A stretch of 64,000 nucleotides of DNA from Puccinia triticina (Eukaryota; Basidiomycota; Pucciniomycetes; Pucciniales; Pucciniaceae): assembly GCF_026914185.1 (NCBI RefSeq), contig NC_070570.1:744001-808000 (forward strand), read 5' to 3'. Shown piece by piece: positions 22,002-33,119 of the stretch. The notes under the pieces are model-generated. The model made no database searches and had not been told where the DNA came from. It saw nothing but the letters and a program-made list of their open reading frames with translations. The position numbers were made by a program, and so were the translations under genes. Position 1 is the first letter of the stretch, and the number at the start of each line of letters is the position of its first letter.

Positions 22002-23468
22002 AACCACAACCCTCTCCTTTGATACAGGTGTCTACACTTTTAACTATCTCATCAATGAGAGGGTAATGATGCAAGAAGTAGTACCCCTGAGGCAAGGACA
22101 ACAATGATAGTAGATTATATTGTGGTTTTTGAATTTTGTGAATTTTCAAGTAAACAATTTGTTGCACCATGAGGTGATTGGGGTTTAAGCAGTGTGCCAA
22201 TGTGAAAAACAGTGTTTAATACAAAATGCAAATGCATTGTGATGCTAATGAGGTGAGGTGAGTTGAGAGTGGTGATGAATATTGGGGCATATTACTTACT
22301 GGTGGAGGGACAAGCATTCAGAGTCAGATCAGGTCAGATCATCTGACAGTTGGATAGTGTGAGTGACTGATGTTTGGTAAAATATGTGAATCTTGATTGG
22401 CTCCTACTTTCATCCAATTAGTTTGTTTCACCACTTTTATTCTTCTGCTGCAGGGATGGCCTGTCATCATCCCGTGTTATTATTTATTCTATGGCTCAGC
22501 TTGTCTCAAAGCTTCCTTGAAGTAATTTATAAAAGCTCTCCCAGGAAATGAGAAAAATTTGTGTAACTCATCTTCACCATTAGCTCCTATGAACCACAAG
22601 TATTGGATTATCATTTATACTTTTTTCACTTATTGTGGATCAAGTTTGAGTAATAAATAAATTCAGCACATCATCAAAATTTAATCAAAGGTATTTCCAC
22701 AAGAAAAAAACCCCTTCACTGTCAAAGAGAGATAAAAACCAAAGCTTTAGGCAGGGAGCCATCTGGGTAGGGGACTATGCTTGCAGCGGCAAAGCCGCCT
22801 TGGCCTCTAGTAAAGAAAGATATCATCATTAGTGTTATATTCATAAAGAGTCTTTAATGTTTTAATTGAGCAAATTACTTTAGGTATAGTTTTGATGTTG
22901 AAACTTGTAATGATAGCTCTCAGCTAGTCTTGATAGTGTTGGCTGATAACAGAAAGTTCTTGTTTGTCAGTTACTTAATATCATAAACATCTCAGACTCC
23001 TTAAAGGTATATGACTCACGGTTAAGTAAGCTTATAAAATTGATGAGCTTTTGAGAGTTCTTCTGATTTAATGATAATGGTCTAACAAAGAAAAAAAAAA
23101 CAAGGATGCTAAGCTTCAAGGAATCTTTTTATCTTCTTGCAAAGGTTAAGATCTGGAACTTAATTTGAGTTCAATCTTTGATCTTTGCCATTGATGACCG
23201 TGACATCATTGACCATCAAGCACATTGCTCTCTTGCCAATCGGCTGTTCTAACTTCTACTTCAGAACCTGCCAAATCTACTTAGTGTGAAATAAATATTT
23301 CAGCAAATTTGATCCTGTGAGTGTATACAAATCATATGCACTCACCGTGTATTTTTCTCTTTCAAAAATTATCATCATAAGATGAATTCCAACATCCACC
23401 AGTCCCTCTGAAAACTTTTCCATCCCCACTCTACCCCTACGACCCTCTCCTCTAAACCCAACCCCACA
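22002..23468. other. Gene-free stretch with one coding-like fragment
   Basis: AT-rich. At about 23170-23265 (minus strand) lies a roughly 90-base segment similar to 63105-63215 (plus); see findings. A CTTGCAGCGGCAAAGCCGCC hairpin sits at 22780. Nothing else is recognised. Confidence 0.35.
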
Positions 23469-24333
23469 ATGGATGCAGACAAAGCAGCACAGATTAGAGA
23501 ATATCAAAGTAGACCCGTTGGGCAGTACCCGGCACCGCTTGCATCCGCGCGGTGGTGCCAGCTGCAGTACAAGGTGTAACTGGTTTTTGCTAGAAAAGAG
23601 GTGTGGTACCTGGGTCCCACCCCAAGTACCACTTGCCCCCACCGGGGGATGTGGGTAACCCCCGCCCCCCCGGCCCTTGGCCCACTTTTAACTGCCCTTA
23701 ATGACTGAAAAAATATCATTGAGTACAGTCCTGGTGCGCTCATTGAGGGGAGTAACAACCCCTCTCAATGACCAGTTTGTTGAGGGGAGTACCCTCAATG
23801 ACCATGGCCAGCCTTTTTATGACCAGAACAGGTTGGTCATTGCTGTTCCGGTCATCAAGGGGAGGAACACTTGATGAATTATCTATTCCGGTCATCAATT
23901 CCACCTCTTGATGACCTGCTTGATGAAAAAATCCCGCCCTAAGTACCGCCAGTACCCACCAAGCGGTACTGGGTGCGGTACCAAGTACCAACTTTGGGCA
24001 CCAAAAAGGGTGGTACCAGGTGCCAAATGGCACCCAGGTCTACTTTGAAATTCTCTAGCACAGATCCAACAACAACTAGCCAAACTGGCAAAGAAGGTAG
24101 AAAGAAAATGGGCCAGATGCCAACAAGTCAAAACCAAGCTAGCAGAAGCAACCACAGCCCCACCCCAACGCAGGGGCTTACCTCTAAATTGGCATTGGTG
24201 GCACCAACAATTTCCCAACCCAATCAATAAATTGATCTCATTTTCTGTGATTGTGATTTTTTGGAACAGTCTCAGACTTTTATTCCTAGACACACACTAT
24301 TTTTGTTCACATATTGGTGGTATTCAAAGTTGA
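23469..24333 (+). pseudogene. ORF split by a hAT-like element
   Basis: An ATG at 23469 is followed after 26 bases by the 563-bp element. On the right side (from 24066) the same frame continues for 268 bases to a TGA at 24331-24333. Leaving out the element and one copy of the 8-bp duplication gives 98 codons without a stop. The predicted N-terminal part is Lys/Gln-rich with heptad-like spacing (QQQLAKLAKKVERKW), suggesting a coiled coil. It might be a fragment of a retroelement gag or of a host gene; no family is recognised. Confidence 0.5.
23495..24057. mobile_element. Non-autonomous hAT-like element, 563 bp
   Basis: The ends are TAGAGAATATCAAAGTAGACC and GGTCTACTTTGAAATTCTCTA, with a perfect 8-bp target duplication GCACAGAT (23487-23494 and 24058-24065). 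It is very similar to the element at 18210-18792 in both subterminal GGTACC-rich parts and interior. It has no coding capacity. The perfect duplication points to a younger insertion than the 18 kb copy. Confidence 0.92.
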
Positions 24334-25676
24334 ATGAATAGATCAATAAACAATTCTCTTTGGGACTATTTAGGTGGTAAGGAGCTCTGTTGGCGCTTTG
24401 AAACAGAAGGTCTTTGCGGGGAATGATTGGTTAGATGGGTGAATTCCCTTTGGGTTTGGATTGCCAACGTGACCCACCAGGGAAAAATAGAGGTCACCCG
24501 AGGGCAGGTGATGTGAAGAAGACTCTTGTTCAGTCTCCAATCATACTCCAAAACCCATTGAGTGGGACTCCCCAATTACCACAAAGGGGCCATTGTTTTG
24601 ATAGTGGAGTCTTGCCACAGTAGCTCAGGTGTCTTAACATGTTTTACTCAATGTCACCTGCCACCAGCTGTCATCACATTTTCCCTGGTGACCTATGAGA
24701 TGGGAAAAATCAGATTATGGATGATAAAATAAATGGGCACTAGAGACTTGTAATTTCTTTGGAATGTTTAGAATTTTAGATTGAGGTTTGGAGCAGGAGT
24801 GGAGATTTAAAAGGAAGAAGATGGAATCAATACAATTCATAGGATCAAAACTTGTGACGGCTCTCCCTTGGATCAGAAAAGTACCAATGCCATTATCCAT
24901 ACATCAATATCAATTGCTTTCAAACACAAACTCTATTTAAATTTGGGCAATGCACATGTCTGTGACCTATTCATCACATCCCAAACTATATTACACACTA
25001 GAGAATGAAAAAAATGTTGAAGCTATGACAAGAGGTTGAGGCTGAAAGGAAGGGCAGAGTGGCCTGAGGAACAACAAGCTCAGAGAAGCTCTGAGTGAGA
25101 CAACAAAAAGGGGCCAAGGGAGCCCTCTAGGAGGGCAAAAAGCTGTTAGCTTGCTTGGTGGAAAAGTGCACACGCTACAAGAGCTTGTATCTTTTAGAGA
25201 CCTCAGGGAAATGCACGCAGAAGCAGATGAGTTTATTTCTTCTGTAAAGCAGAGTTTATAAACTATTACAACTGGGGGACAAGTTGTGGGCAGAAGGTGA
25301 ACATGCATATTCATCTTGAGAGAGGATAAATGAGTGAAAGATGTGTGAAATGGAGAGAAATGGAAACCTGGGCAGTTGCAGTTTCAACAAAAAACACTGG
25401 GCAAAAAAAATAGATAATAAGGAAAACAAAACACATGATAGAAAACCCAATGGATGAATATGTACAAGAACCATTGGAGGCAGTGTCAATTGAGCATTGA
25501 GATTATTGAATTCCTTCAGAAATTGAGGTGAAATCTGACTTGATGATCTTGTTCATTGGATATTCTCTTGCTTAGGCAGATTTGGCAGTAGGAGGGGTGG
25601 CAAAAAATGACTCTTTACCCTTGGTCCTGGGAGACCCCAGCAGTCCCAGCCAAATGTTATTTGTAATTTCACAAAA
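24334..25676. other. Gene-free stretch
   Basis: AT-rich DNA with short frames only. No recognised repeat or gene. Confidence 0.4.
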
Positions 25677-27825
25677 TTATACACCAAACTTGAATATCCC
25701 TATTCTTATTTTGATTCTTTGAAAAATTTCCCATAAAAAGCTCAACTTCAGCATGTATCCCTGCTGCAGGTGCAATCCCTTGTTTTGGTACTGTGATGAG
25801 ATGTTTTGATTCAAAGTCACATTTTGTATTTCAAATCTCAATGGATTTATCATATCAAGTAATAAGAATTTTTTGAAAGGTCCATTTGCCATGATAGCGG
25901 GGTCTCTGGTTAAAAGAAGAGAAAAATAGTGATTGAGAATGGTAATTTCTTCCTTATGTCTCATTATTTCCTTCCCATCCTGACTGAAGATGATATTTTC
26001 ATGATTTTTTCTTTGAGAGGATTTATGATTCAAATTTTCTTGGATATAATTGTTCAAGTTATGTATTTCTTCATAGAACTCAAAGCTAGATGTAAAAATT
26101 CTCAACTTCTCCTTCAGATGTGAATTTGCTGCACCATTTGGAATTAGCTCATCTCCATAATTTTCTTGAACAAACTCCAGTATAAATGATGAAAATTTCC
26201 TGATTTCTTGGTTGTGATGATAAAAGTAATCATTCAAGAAATCATTTGCCATTTCATGAAGTTTTTGCTTGATCCAAAAGAAACCATCATTGCCACTTGT
26301 GAATTTTACCAATTCAGAAATTGATCCTTTCTTGGCTTTGATATAGTTTTCCAGTGTATTGAAAAAAAAATCATTTTGAAATAAATCAAAAGAGTTCCCC
26401 CATGCACAATCAATTGAAGTACCACCAATGTAATCAAAAAAAGACTTCAGAGATAGATATAAGAACCTCCTTTTTTCCTTGTCCTCAAGACCTTTCCAAG
26501 GTTTTTTTGTTTATTTATTGGGGATAAAAACCAATTCACAATAAAAAAGATCAGTAACAGGGATGATGAGAGGTTCAAGTGACAGTTTCAAAATATCACC
26601 TTTCAAGAAGCTTCTAAAATGTGATGAATGCCAATTCCTGAGGATCAATTTTGCACTGAAAAAGATGGCTGTGTGTTTATGTTTGATTTGGAAATTTGTC
26701 ATCATATTGATTGCAGCAATTTCAAGTGTTCCATCCATTCTAAAGAAATCCCTGAGCTGATTTTCATTTATGAAGTTGTGTTTGTAAAAGTATGAAGCCA
26801 TTTGGAATACAAGGCTTTGAAGTTTTGTGGCTGTTTCATTGACTCCATCAGATATTAGAACAGTATCTTTTTCATGGAAAAAGTTGAGATCATGTAAGAT
26901 CTCATTTAGCTCTCCCATCAGAGGTTGCAGTTTCTGGTTTATGATGAGATCCATGATATCTTCATTCAGCTCCACTTTTTTTGAATTGTCCGGATATTCA
27001 GCGGTAAAGAATGGAAAATACTGATGGTTTTCTATATCTTGTGTTGAAAGGAATGATTGAAACTTTTCCACACTTGATTCCTGCCGTTTTGATTTCAAAA
27101 TCTCCCATTGTCTTTGAAATAATATGGATCTGTAAATGGCTTTCAACCTATGAGCAGATTTTTGCAAATTCAGCTCATTTCCATTGTCCACTTTGATAAA
27201 TGAATTGGTTTCAGTTATAACATTCTCCAGAGTTTTCTTCATCAAGAACAAATCATTCTTTTTTGGATTTTCATGGCCTTGCAGAGCATGAGAATATCCG
27301 GGAAAGCAGCATGAAACATATTCATTTGTGTGAAAACATTGCAAAGGAAATAAGGACTTGAGCTTACCACTTTTCTTCAAGCTTAATATAGTCTCTTCTC
27401 TGGCAAACTGAGGTATCTTTGCCAGGTATTCTGTAAGGCATATTTTTCCTCTCTTGGGGATTTCGGATGCTGGACGGCGACTTCCTGACGGGCTCAATCT
27501 TAATATGTTTAGCTGCTGAAAGCATCTTCCTTTCCTCTTGAAAATATGGTGTTTTGGAGTCATACTAGCTTGGGGTCTAATCCCACTTCTAGTAGTACAC
27601 TCATAGGACATTGACACACCTTCCATCTGGACTGCAGCATGATTAAGACAATAATTTCAAATGAGAATAAAATAAATTAGCATTGGAGTTTAACCTCTTT
27701 TCTCAGATTCAAGAAAATCTTGGATAGAATCAAAGCTATTTACCATCAACAGCTATGCATTGATTTGCCTGCCAGAAGAACCAGATCCACAATACTATCT
27801 GGTAACACATCAGGTAAGCTGACAT
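25677..27825 (-). pseudogene. Predicted secreted protein, interrupted by one in-frame stop
   Basis: Exon 1 (27825-27744) encodes a start and a strongly hydrophobic leader (MSAYLMCYQIVLWIWFF and on to QCIAVD) that fits a signal peptide. An intron follows with donor GTAAAT and acceptor CTGCAG. Exon 2 starts at 27631 and is open to a TAA at 26513-26511, giving 400 residues. The same frame then continues, with no further stop, for 277 codons to 25677. Both halves are similar in style: Phe/Leu/Asn/Lys-rich, helical, few Cys. The simplest reading is one secreted protein of about 677 residues broken by a nonsense mutation. A truncated functional product or stop readthrough are alternatives. No domain is recognised; such lineage-specific secreted proteins are common in rusts. 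Confidence 0.6.
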
Positions 27826-29665
27826 CACGATTTATTCAATAAAATGTAGAAAGTTAATACACGCCAAAGGTCAATGATAATACAAAGATTGAGCCCTGTT
27901 GGTTCTACAAGATGGCTGGCATCTTAATAGATCCCAGCCAAGGTGTGGTTTAGACCTTCCCCAAGAATGTATTGCCAATCTAAAGCCACACCAAACCTTG
28001 GACTTCACCTGATTGCAATGCAAGCTTTTACGTCCACAGAGGCTTTTGGAAATTAACTTTGAGGGAAACTTATCAAAACAAGTTTGATTGTGCAAGAGTC
28101 TAAGACCCTGTCAAGTGAAACAATGAAAAGATATATTTGTAAAGCCTTGTATACATATCATCCTTTTCTTCATTTTACATACAGGATAATCAAATAGGAG
28201 TGCAATAAGTTGTTCAAATTTGAAATCATAAAATTGTAAATACATCCAAGTATATTAAATTCAGGAGAGCATAGAATGAAAGATCAAGGGTTCCCCATAC
28301 AAATATAAAAAAATACAACAAAAAAACAAGGGTTTCTTGTTTACCAAAGCTAAAATCAACAAAAAAATCTTCTTGTAAAATACAAGACACTCAAACAAAA
28401 AAAACATAATCAGCCTGCTAACATCAGCAAGCTGATGCACCCAGGCCCAGTTTCCGTCCCTGTCTAGCAGTTTCAAGGAAAGGTGGGTGTATGACCCCCA
28501 GCGCACACAAACAGGCATTATGCAAAGGTGGGCCAACAAATATTGCCCATCAGAGTGCACAAGCACAACAGCAGAGGGCAATGTGAAAAAAAAACTCAAG
28601 AAACTGCTGCCAGTTGACATGCAATATTACAAAGCTTGAGTTTTTTTCACAGTGGGGGGTTGAGACTTATTCCTGCCCAGAATCACAGCACATGGAACAG
28701 CCTTGGGAGTAATAGCTTGAATAGGCCTACATTTTATAGAAAATCTACACATGTACTTAAATTAACACTAGTCCCCCCTGATGGGAGGCTAGCTGTGGCT
28801 GGGGGTGAAGCGGCCCCTCCCACAGGGAGGGACGTGTGCACAAGTTCAAAAAGTTGGCTGAGACAGAAATAACAAATGGCCAGAGGGAAAATAGTAAGCC
28901 TCAGCCGGCCTCCCCCTCAGCTCCTTCCAACCTAGAGCCATTTGATGCTTCTGGACCTCAACTTTCATTTGGCGCTGGTCTAATCTACTCAATCTGTAGA
29001 AAAAAGCTACACTAGCTGTTAGCTTAGCTTTGGTCAATACTAACAATGTCTGAGGAAAAAAGTGGGCAGAAACAGTTTTGTCCCCGCGCAAACACAGGGA
29101 TGAAACTGGGCAGAAATGATAGCCCGGTTTTGTTCTTGTAGTTACACAAATATAGGGAAAAAAACTAGCCGCTTGTTTCTGCCAAGTTACAATTTCCTCC
29201 CCCAATGGCTGTAGCCATAATGGGTTAAATACAAGTTGGAGAGGCATAAAAATTTGGAGGCATATTTTTTTCTTTTTGCAAATCTGACTGATCCCTCAAA
29301 CCAAGCTTTTTGGGAAGTGCTGTAGGGCACCAAAACCCAATCTTGCTGCATGAGTTTGGGGAAGTAGGTGATATGAAAAAAGCGTGTGGATTCTTTGAAT
29401 CGTGAGGAATAAGCTCTACAGCTTATTCCCCGAAGACATAGTATGGTCTTCGGATAGGCAAGTATCACTAATTGTAACCTAACTACTTAGGTTACAACAG
29501 TAGGGTATAAGTGCCTCCTGACGGAGCATGAAATCTCGAGGGACTTGGTTAAGTTTGGCTACCGGCAGCGCTGAAGGGTTTCGACGAGTGCCCGTGTTTC
29601 AAAAGTCAAGCTGAAGAGAACCAAATGGACGACGGTTTGGCTAAGCCCGCTAGAGCCTAGGGGCA
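27826..29665. other. Gene-free stretch
   Basis: Low-complexity AT-rich DNA. A minus-strand frame at 28261-28620 with hydrophobic residues has no recognised motif. A GTCCCTCCC-type MITE remnant lies at 28768-28832 (CCCCCTGATGGGAGGCTAG to GGGAGGGACG). Confidence 0.35.
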
Positions 29666-29854
29666 ACTGGTTGAGCGTGGTAAATTGTCTGACGCGGCCA
29701 TCATGCTGATTAGTGCTGGTTGTCTGCCGGTTTTCTCTGGTTAACTTTAATGGCACTCCTCCAAATTATGTAAAAAAATCCCTCCCCGCTTTTATATAAA
29801 CCTGAATCCCTTCTCCTTAATCGAAGCTAAATATATGTTTGTTGCTTGCAAATC

Positions 29855-30181
29855 ATGCATCAACCTGTTTCTTCTCAATTGGCCACTCCATCAACCCCAT
29901 TCAGCCTACTCAAAAAGATGACCGGGATTCATCCGATGATGGCTGAACCCTATCACCTCAGTTCCTCCGGTGTTGGAGGGATCCTCTGCGGACCGGTCGG
30001 CGCAATGCGACCAAGGGTTGTCTCTCACTCCACCCAGGGAGGATGTGATATTAAAATTGTGTGCGAGTTTACAAAAGTCTTGACCTCATCTTGGGCAACT
30101 TCACAAACAAAAAAAACATCGCAGCAGCAACATAGCGGGACTCATTTATCTAGGAAAGGAAGAAGGTGCCTAAAAAGCTGA
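29855..30181 (+). CDS. Hypothetical ORF, left-arm copy
   Basis: An ATG at 29855 opens 108 codons. The protein begins MHQPVSSQLATPSTPFSLLK and is Ser/Thr/Gly-rich with a basic C-terminal end. No family is recognised. A TATATAAA box lies at 29796, about 60 bases upstream. The copy at 30597-30923 is the mirror image, with one silent difference noticed (Gly GGC versus GGT). It could be the first exon of a longer gene: GT dinucleotides after the GGCDIKI segment are possible donors. Confidence 0.4.
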   Translation: MHQPVSSQLATPSTPFSLLKKMTGIHPMMAEPYHLSSSGVGGILCGPVGAMRPRVVSHSTQGGCDIKIVCEFTKVLTSSWATSQTKKTSQQQHSGTHLSRKGRRCLKS

Positions 30182-30288
30182 TTGACTTCGAAATGCTATT
30201 CAGCTGTTTTATTTAATTTTGACAACATGACCAATCATTCCTTCACCTGAGCAATTTTGGAGATGAGTTAACTTGACCACTATAATTA

Positions 30289-30489
30289 GGGGGGTTCACA
30301 ATAGGATAAAAGTAAAATTTTAGAGTCAATTTTAAGGTCTTTATCAACAAATTTTTAAAAATCTGGCAAGGTGTACAGGACTGGGTATCCCCTGAGAATC
30401 AGAGCAACATCTTTATTTTTTAAAAAGTTGTTCATAAAGGTCTTAAAATTAGCTCTAAAGTTTTATTTTTATCCTATTGTGAACCCCCC
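30289..30489. repeat. GGGGGGTTCACAA MITE at palindrome centre
   Basis: The ends GGGGGGTTCACAATAGGATA and TATCCTATTGTGAACCCCCC are inverted, flanked by TA. The interior mirrors AAAATTTTAGAG with CTCTAAAGTTTT and AAGGTCTTTAT with ATAAAGGTCTT. Relatives: 49204-49405 (complete), 17600-17766 (damaged at the left), and a left end at about 12465. Terminal TA would fit a Tc1/mariner-derived (Stowaway-type) MITE. Confidence 0.75.
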
Positions 30490-30596
30490 TAATTATAGTG
30501 GTCAAGTTAACTCATCTCCAAAATTGCTCAGGTGAAGGAATGATTGGTCATGTTGTCAAAATTAAATAAAACAGCTGAATAGCATTTCGAAGTCAA

Positions 30597-30923
30597 TCAG
30601 CTTTTTAGGCACCTTCTTCCTTTCCTAGATAAATGAGTCCCGCTATGTTGCTGCTGCGATGTTTTTTTTGTTTGTGAAGTTGCCCAAGATGAGGTCAAGA
30701 CTTTTGTAAACTCGCACACAATTTTAATATCACATCCTCCCTGGGTGGAGTGAGAGACAACCCTTGGTCGCATTGCACCGACCGGTCCGCAGAGGATCCC
30801 TCCAACACCGGAGGAACTGAGGTGATAGGGTTCAGCCATCATCGGATGAATCCCGGTCATCTTTTTGAGTAGGCTGAATGGGGTTGATGGAGTGGCCAAT
30901 TGAGAAGAAACAGGTTGATGCAT
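30597..30923 (-). CDS. Hypothetical ORF, right-arm copy, divergent from OGG1
   Basis: Mirror copy of the ORF at 29855-30181. It starts at 30923, about 150 bases from the OGG1 start at 31074, so both would share one promoter region with a TATATAAA-like box at 30976. This arm carries the complete OGG1 gene, so it is the likely source copy. Function unknown. Confidence 0.4.
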   Translation of the reverse strand: MHQPVSSQLATPSTPFSLLKKMTGIHPMMAEPYHLSSSGVGGILCGPVGAMRPRVVSHSTQGGCDIKIVCEFTKVLTSSWATSQTKKTSQQQHSGTHLSRKGRRCLKS

Positions 30924-31073
30924 GATTTGCAAGCAACAAACATATATTTAGCTTCGATTAAGGAGAAGGGATTCAGGTTTATATAAAAGCGGGGAGGGAT
31001 TTTTTTACATAATTTGGAGGAGTGCCATTAAAGTTAACCAGAGAAAACCGGCAGACAACCAGCACTAATCAGC

Positions 31074-32774
31074 ATGATGGCCGCGTCAGACGATTTACCA
31101 CGCTCAACCAGTCCACTCTCTCCAGTTTCCTCGCCTCCACACAGCGAAGCAGGGCGAGATAGCCCCAGTGACCTGATCACCCCCGTTCGTTTCTTCCCTA
31201 TTTCCAGAGCTGAACTCAGTCTGCCGGCCGTATTGAAGTGCGGGCAAACTTTTAGATGGAACCGAACTCAACTCGTCCTCAAACCATCTACATCCGATAT
31301 CGACAGCAGCGATGACCGTCAAGACCGAAAGCTTAAAAATGAAGATGAAGCAAAGAATTTAAACATCGCTCCCCATTCAGAACTCGTTGAATGGAGTATG
31401 GCCTGGATTGATCGTACTGTAGTGTTGCGACAAGATGGTAAGCTATTCTCATCCCCATGTCCACACATGAAGAGAGAGAAAGAAGAACTCAACACATATC
31501 CATGCCTCGTTCCAGATCAGGGAATCTATTACACCGCGTTATATAGACCGACTCAGACGGGGGAATATAACAACGATTGCAATTTGAATACGACTTACAG
31601 CTTGTTAAGGGCTTACTTCGTCTTGGACGTCTCGTTAGCCAGCTTGTACCAAGATTGGTCTGAACGTGACCCGGTCTTCTCGAGTAAAGTCTCATCAGGA
31701 GAGTGGGATGGCTTACGCGTCGTTCGGCAGGATGGCTGGGAGACGATGATATCGTACGTGGTTGACAGGAAGATTTGGCCAATTTAAAATCTTAAGGCTG
31801 ATAAAGCTGATGCCCTCCTATTTCTTTGCAATCATACACCATACACTAGATTCATTTGTTCAGCCAATAACAACATCCCTAGGATATCTTTAATGCTCAG
31901 CCGGCTCTGTGCTGCGTTCGGGAACCCCATGCCACGGCCACCTTTGGGCGTCACCCTTCCGAGCAAGTTTGGATGCCAGAATGTGGAAGCATACGATTCG
32001 AGCTCGCCACTTTTGGAATTGTACTCATTTCCACCTCCTGTACGGTTATCTCAGGCCGATGTTATCGAAAAATTGAAACTGCTCGGGTTCGGATATCGTG
32101 CCAGCTACGTTCACAAAACCTCGATCAAGCTATGCGAAATCGCACTCGAAGCCCGGAAAGACAACCACTGGCCGGGCTTTCCCAATCTTGATTGTAGGTC
32201 GACTTTTAAGGAAGATGAGCAAAAACCAGATCTTCTCAAGCCAAAAAGTTTTGAACCACAAGAATTTCTGGACTTCTTAGCCTCTCAAACCTATGAGCTT
32301 GCCCACTCCAACTTGGTCAATCAATTTCCAGGGGTAGGCCCTAAAGTAGGCGACTGTATCTGTTTATTTGGTCTAGGATTTGTTCATGTCGTCCCAGTGG
32401 ACATCCATATTTACAAGATCGCCTTACGAGATTACCAACTCGACCTCTCGCCCTCCAAAAAAAGCACGAGCCCAGCCCGGCCAAGTGCCAAAAACAAGAA
32501 ACAAGCCGTGGCTGACCAACAATCTTCATCGCGAAGATCCGCGCCCTCGTCTAAAATCTCTCCGAACAAGAAGCCTGCTCTTGCTAAACAAGTCCCATCC
32601 AATCACACCCCAGTCAAGAAACGTAAATCTTCCAATCCAACCTCCCCTCCGCCACCTCTCTCCCGCCCAAACTACCTCAAAATTCAAGACTTTTTCCACT
32701 CAACTTGGGGCCCTTGGGCAGGCTGGGCCCAACAGATCCTCTTCCTAGCCGATCTGAGTAAAGCTCCCAGTTAG
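31074..32774 (+). CDS. OGG1: 8-oxoguanine DNA glycosylase/AP lyase
   Basis: Three exons, 31074-31437, 31516-31753 and 31860 adjusted by acceptor TAG to 31850-32774, give 508 residues (507 if the second ATG is used). The N-terminal domain has LKCGQTFRWN. Then come DQGIYYTALY and LRAYFVLDVSLASLYQDW, and at the second splice junction ETMIS-FICSANNNIPRI, the family hallmark. The helix-hairpin-helix is FPGVGPKVGDCICLFGLG with the catalytic Lys, followed by VPVDIH with the catalytic Asp. The enzyme excises 8-oxoguanine opposite C in nuclear and mitochondrial DNA. The first intron (78 bp, donor GTAAGC) is in frame, so a retained-intron form would stay open. Oddity: about 90 basic Ser/Lys/Pro-rich residues separate VPVDIH from the C-terminal DFFHSTWGPWAGWAQQ helix. 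Confidence 0.95.
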
Positions 32775-33119
32775 CGATCACTAAACGCAATCATCAGGCG
32801 CCCCTCTTCTCACTTCTGTCGTACACATACACAATCAGAGATGTTTACTCTATTCTTCAATATTAAATTGTTAATTTAATTCTCTATTGTATACATGTCG
32901 TTGAATAACGCTGGTTGGAAAGGAATGATGCAACAATATGGAATAAACCAGTCTAAAACAATGTAACAAGTTGGTTGAAGAGAAAAAACCTTAAGACACT
33001 TATTTGCCCTTAATGTCAAAACTTGAATACTTTCACCCCGTCCTTGAAGCATTCTGTTTCCAAACTCATCAGAAGCCTTGCTACCTACCACCAGCATGGG
33101 GCAGATATGTTACTTTATG
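32775..33119. other. 3' flank of OGG1
   Basis: AT-rich with no open frame of interest; probably the 3' UTR and terminator region of OGG1. Confidence 0.4.

Larger units (their letters stand above)
29666..31112. repeat. 1.45-kb near-perfect palindrome with a MITE at its centre
   Basis: The left arm (29666-30288) and right arm (30490-31112) are reverse complements around an axis near 30389. I noticed only two differences by eye: C/T in GGTCGGCGCAATGCG and G/A in GTCAGACGATTTACC. The right arm contains the first 13 codons and the promoter of OGG1 plus a divergent 108-codon ORF; the left arm repeats both in mirror orientation. The arms meet at a TA-flanked MITE (30289-30489). Confidence 0.93.

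Noticed and set aside
28261..28620. 119-codon minus-strand frame with hydrophobic segments
   Set aside because: Low-complexity AT-rich origin (poly-A/T runs give Phe/Lys); no signal peptide pattern at its start.
29846..31112. Palindrome as pure assembly artefact
   Set aside because: Not fully excluded, but the arms differ at two or more bases and have distinct outer flanks, which a fold-back read error would not give.
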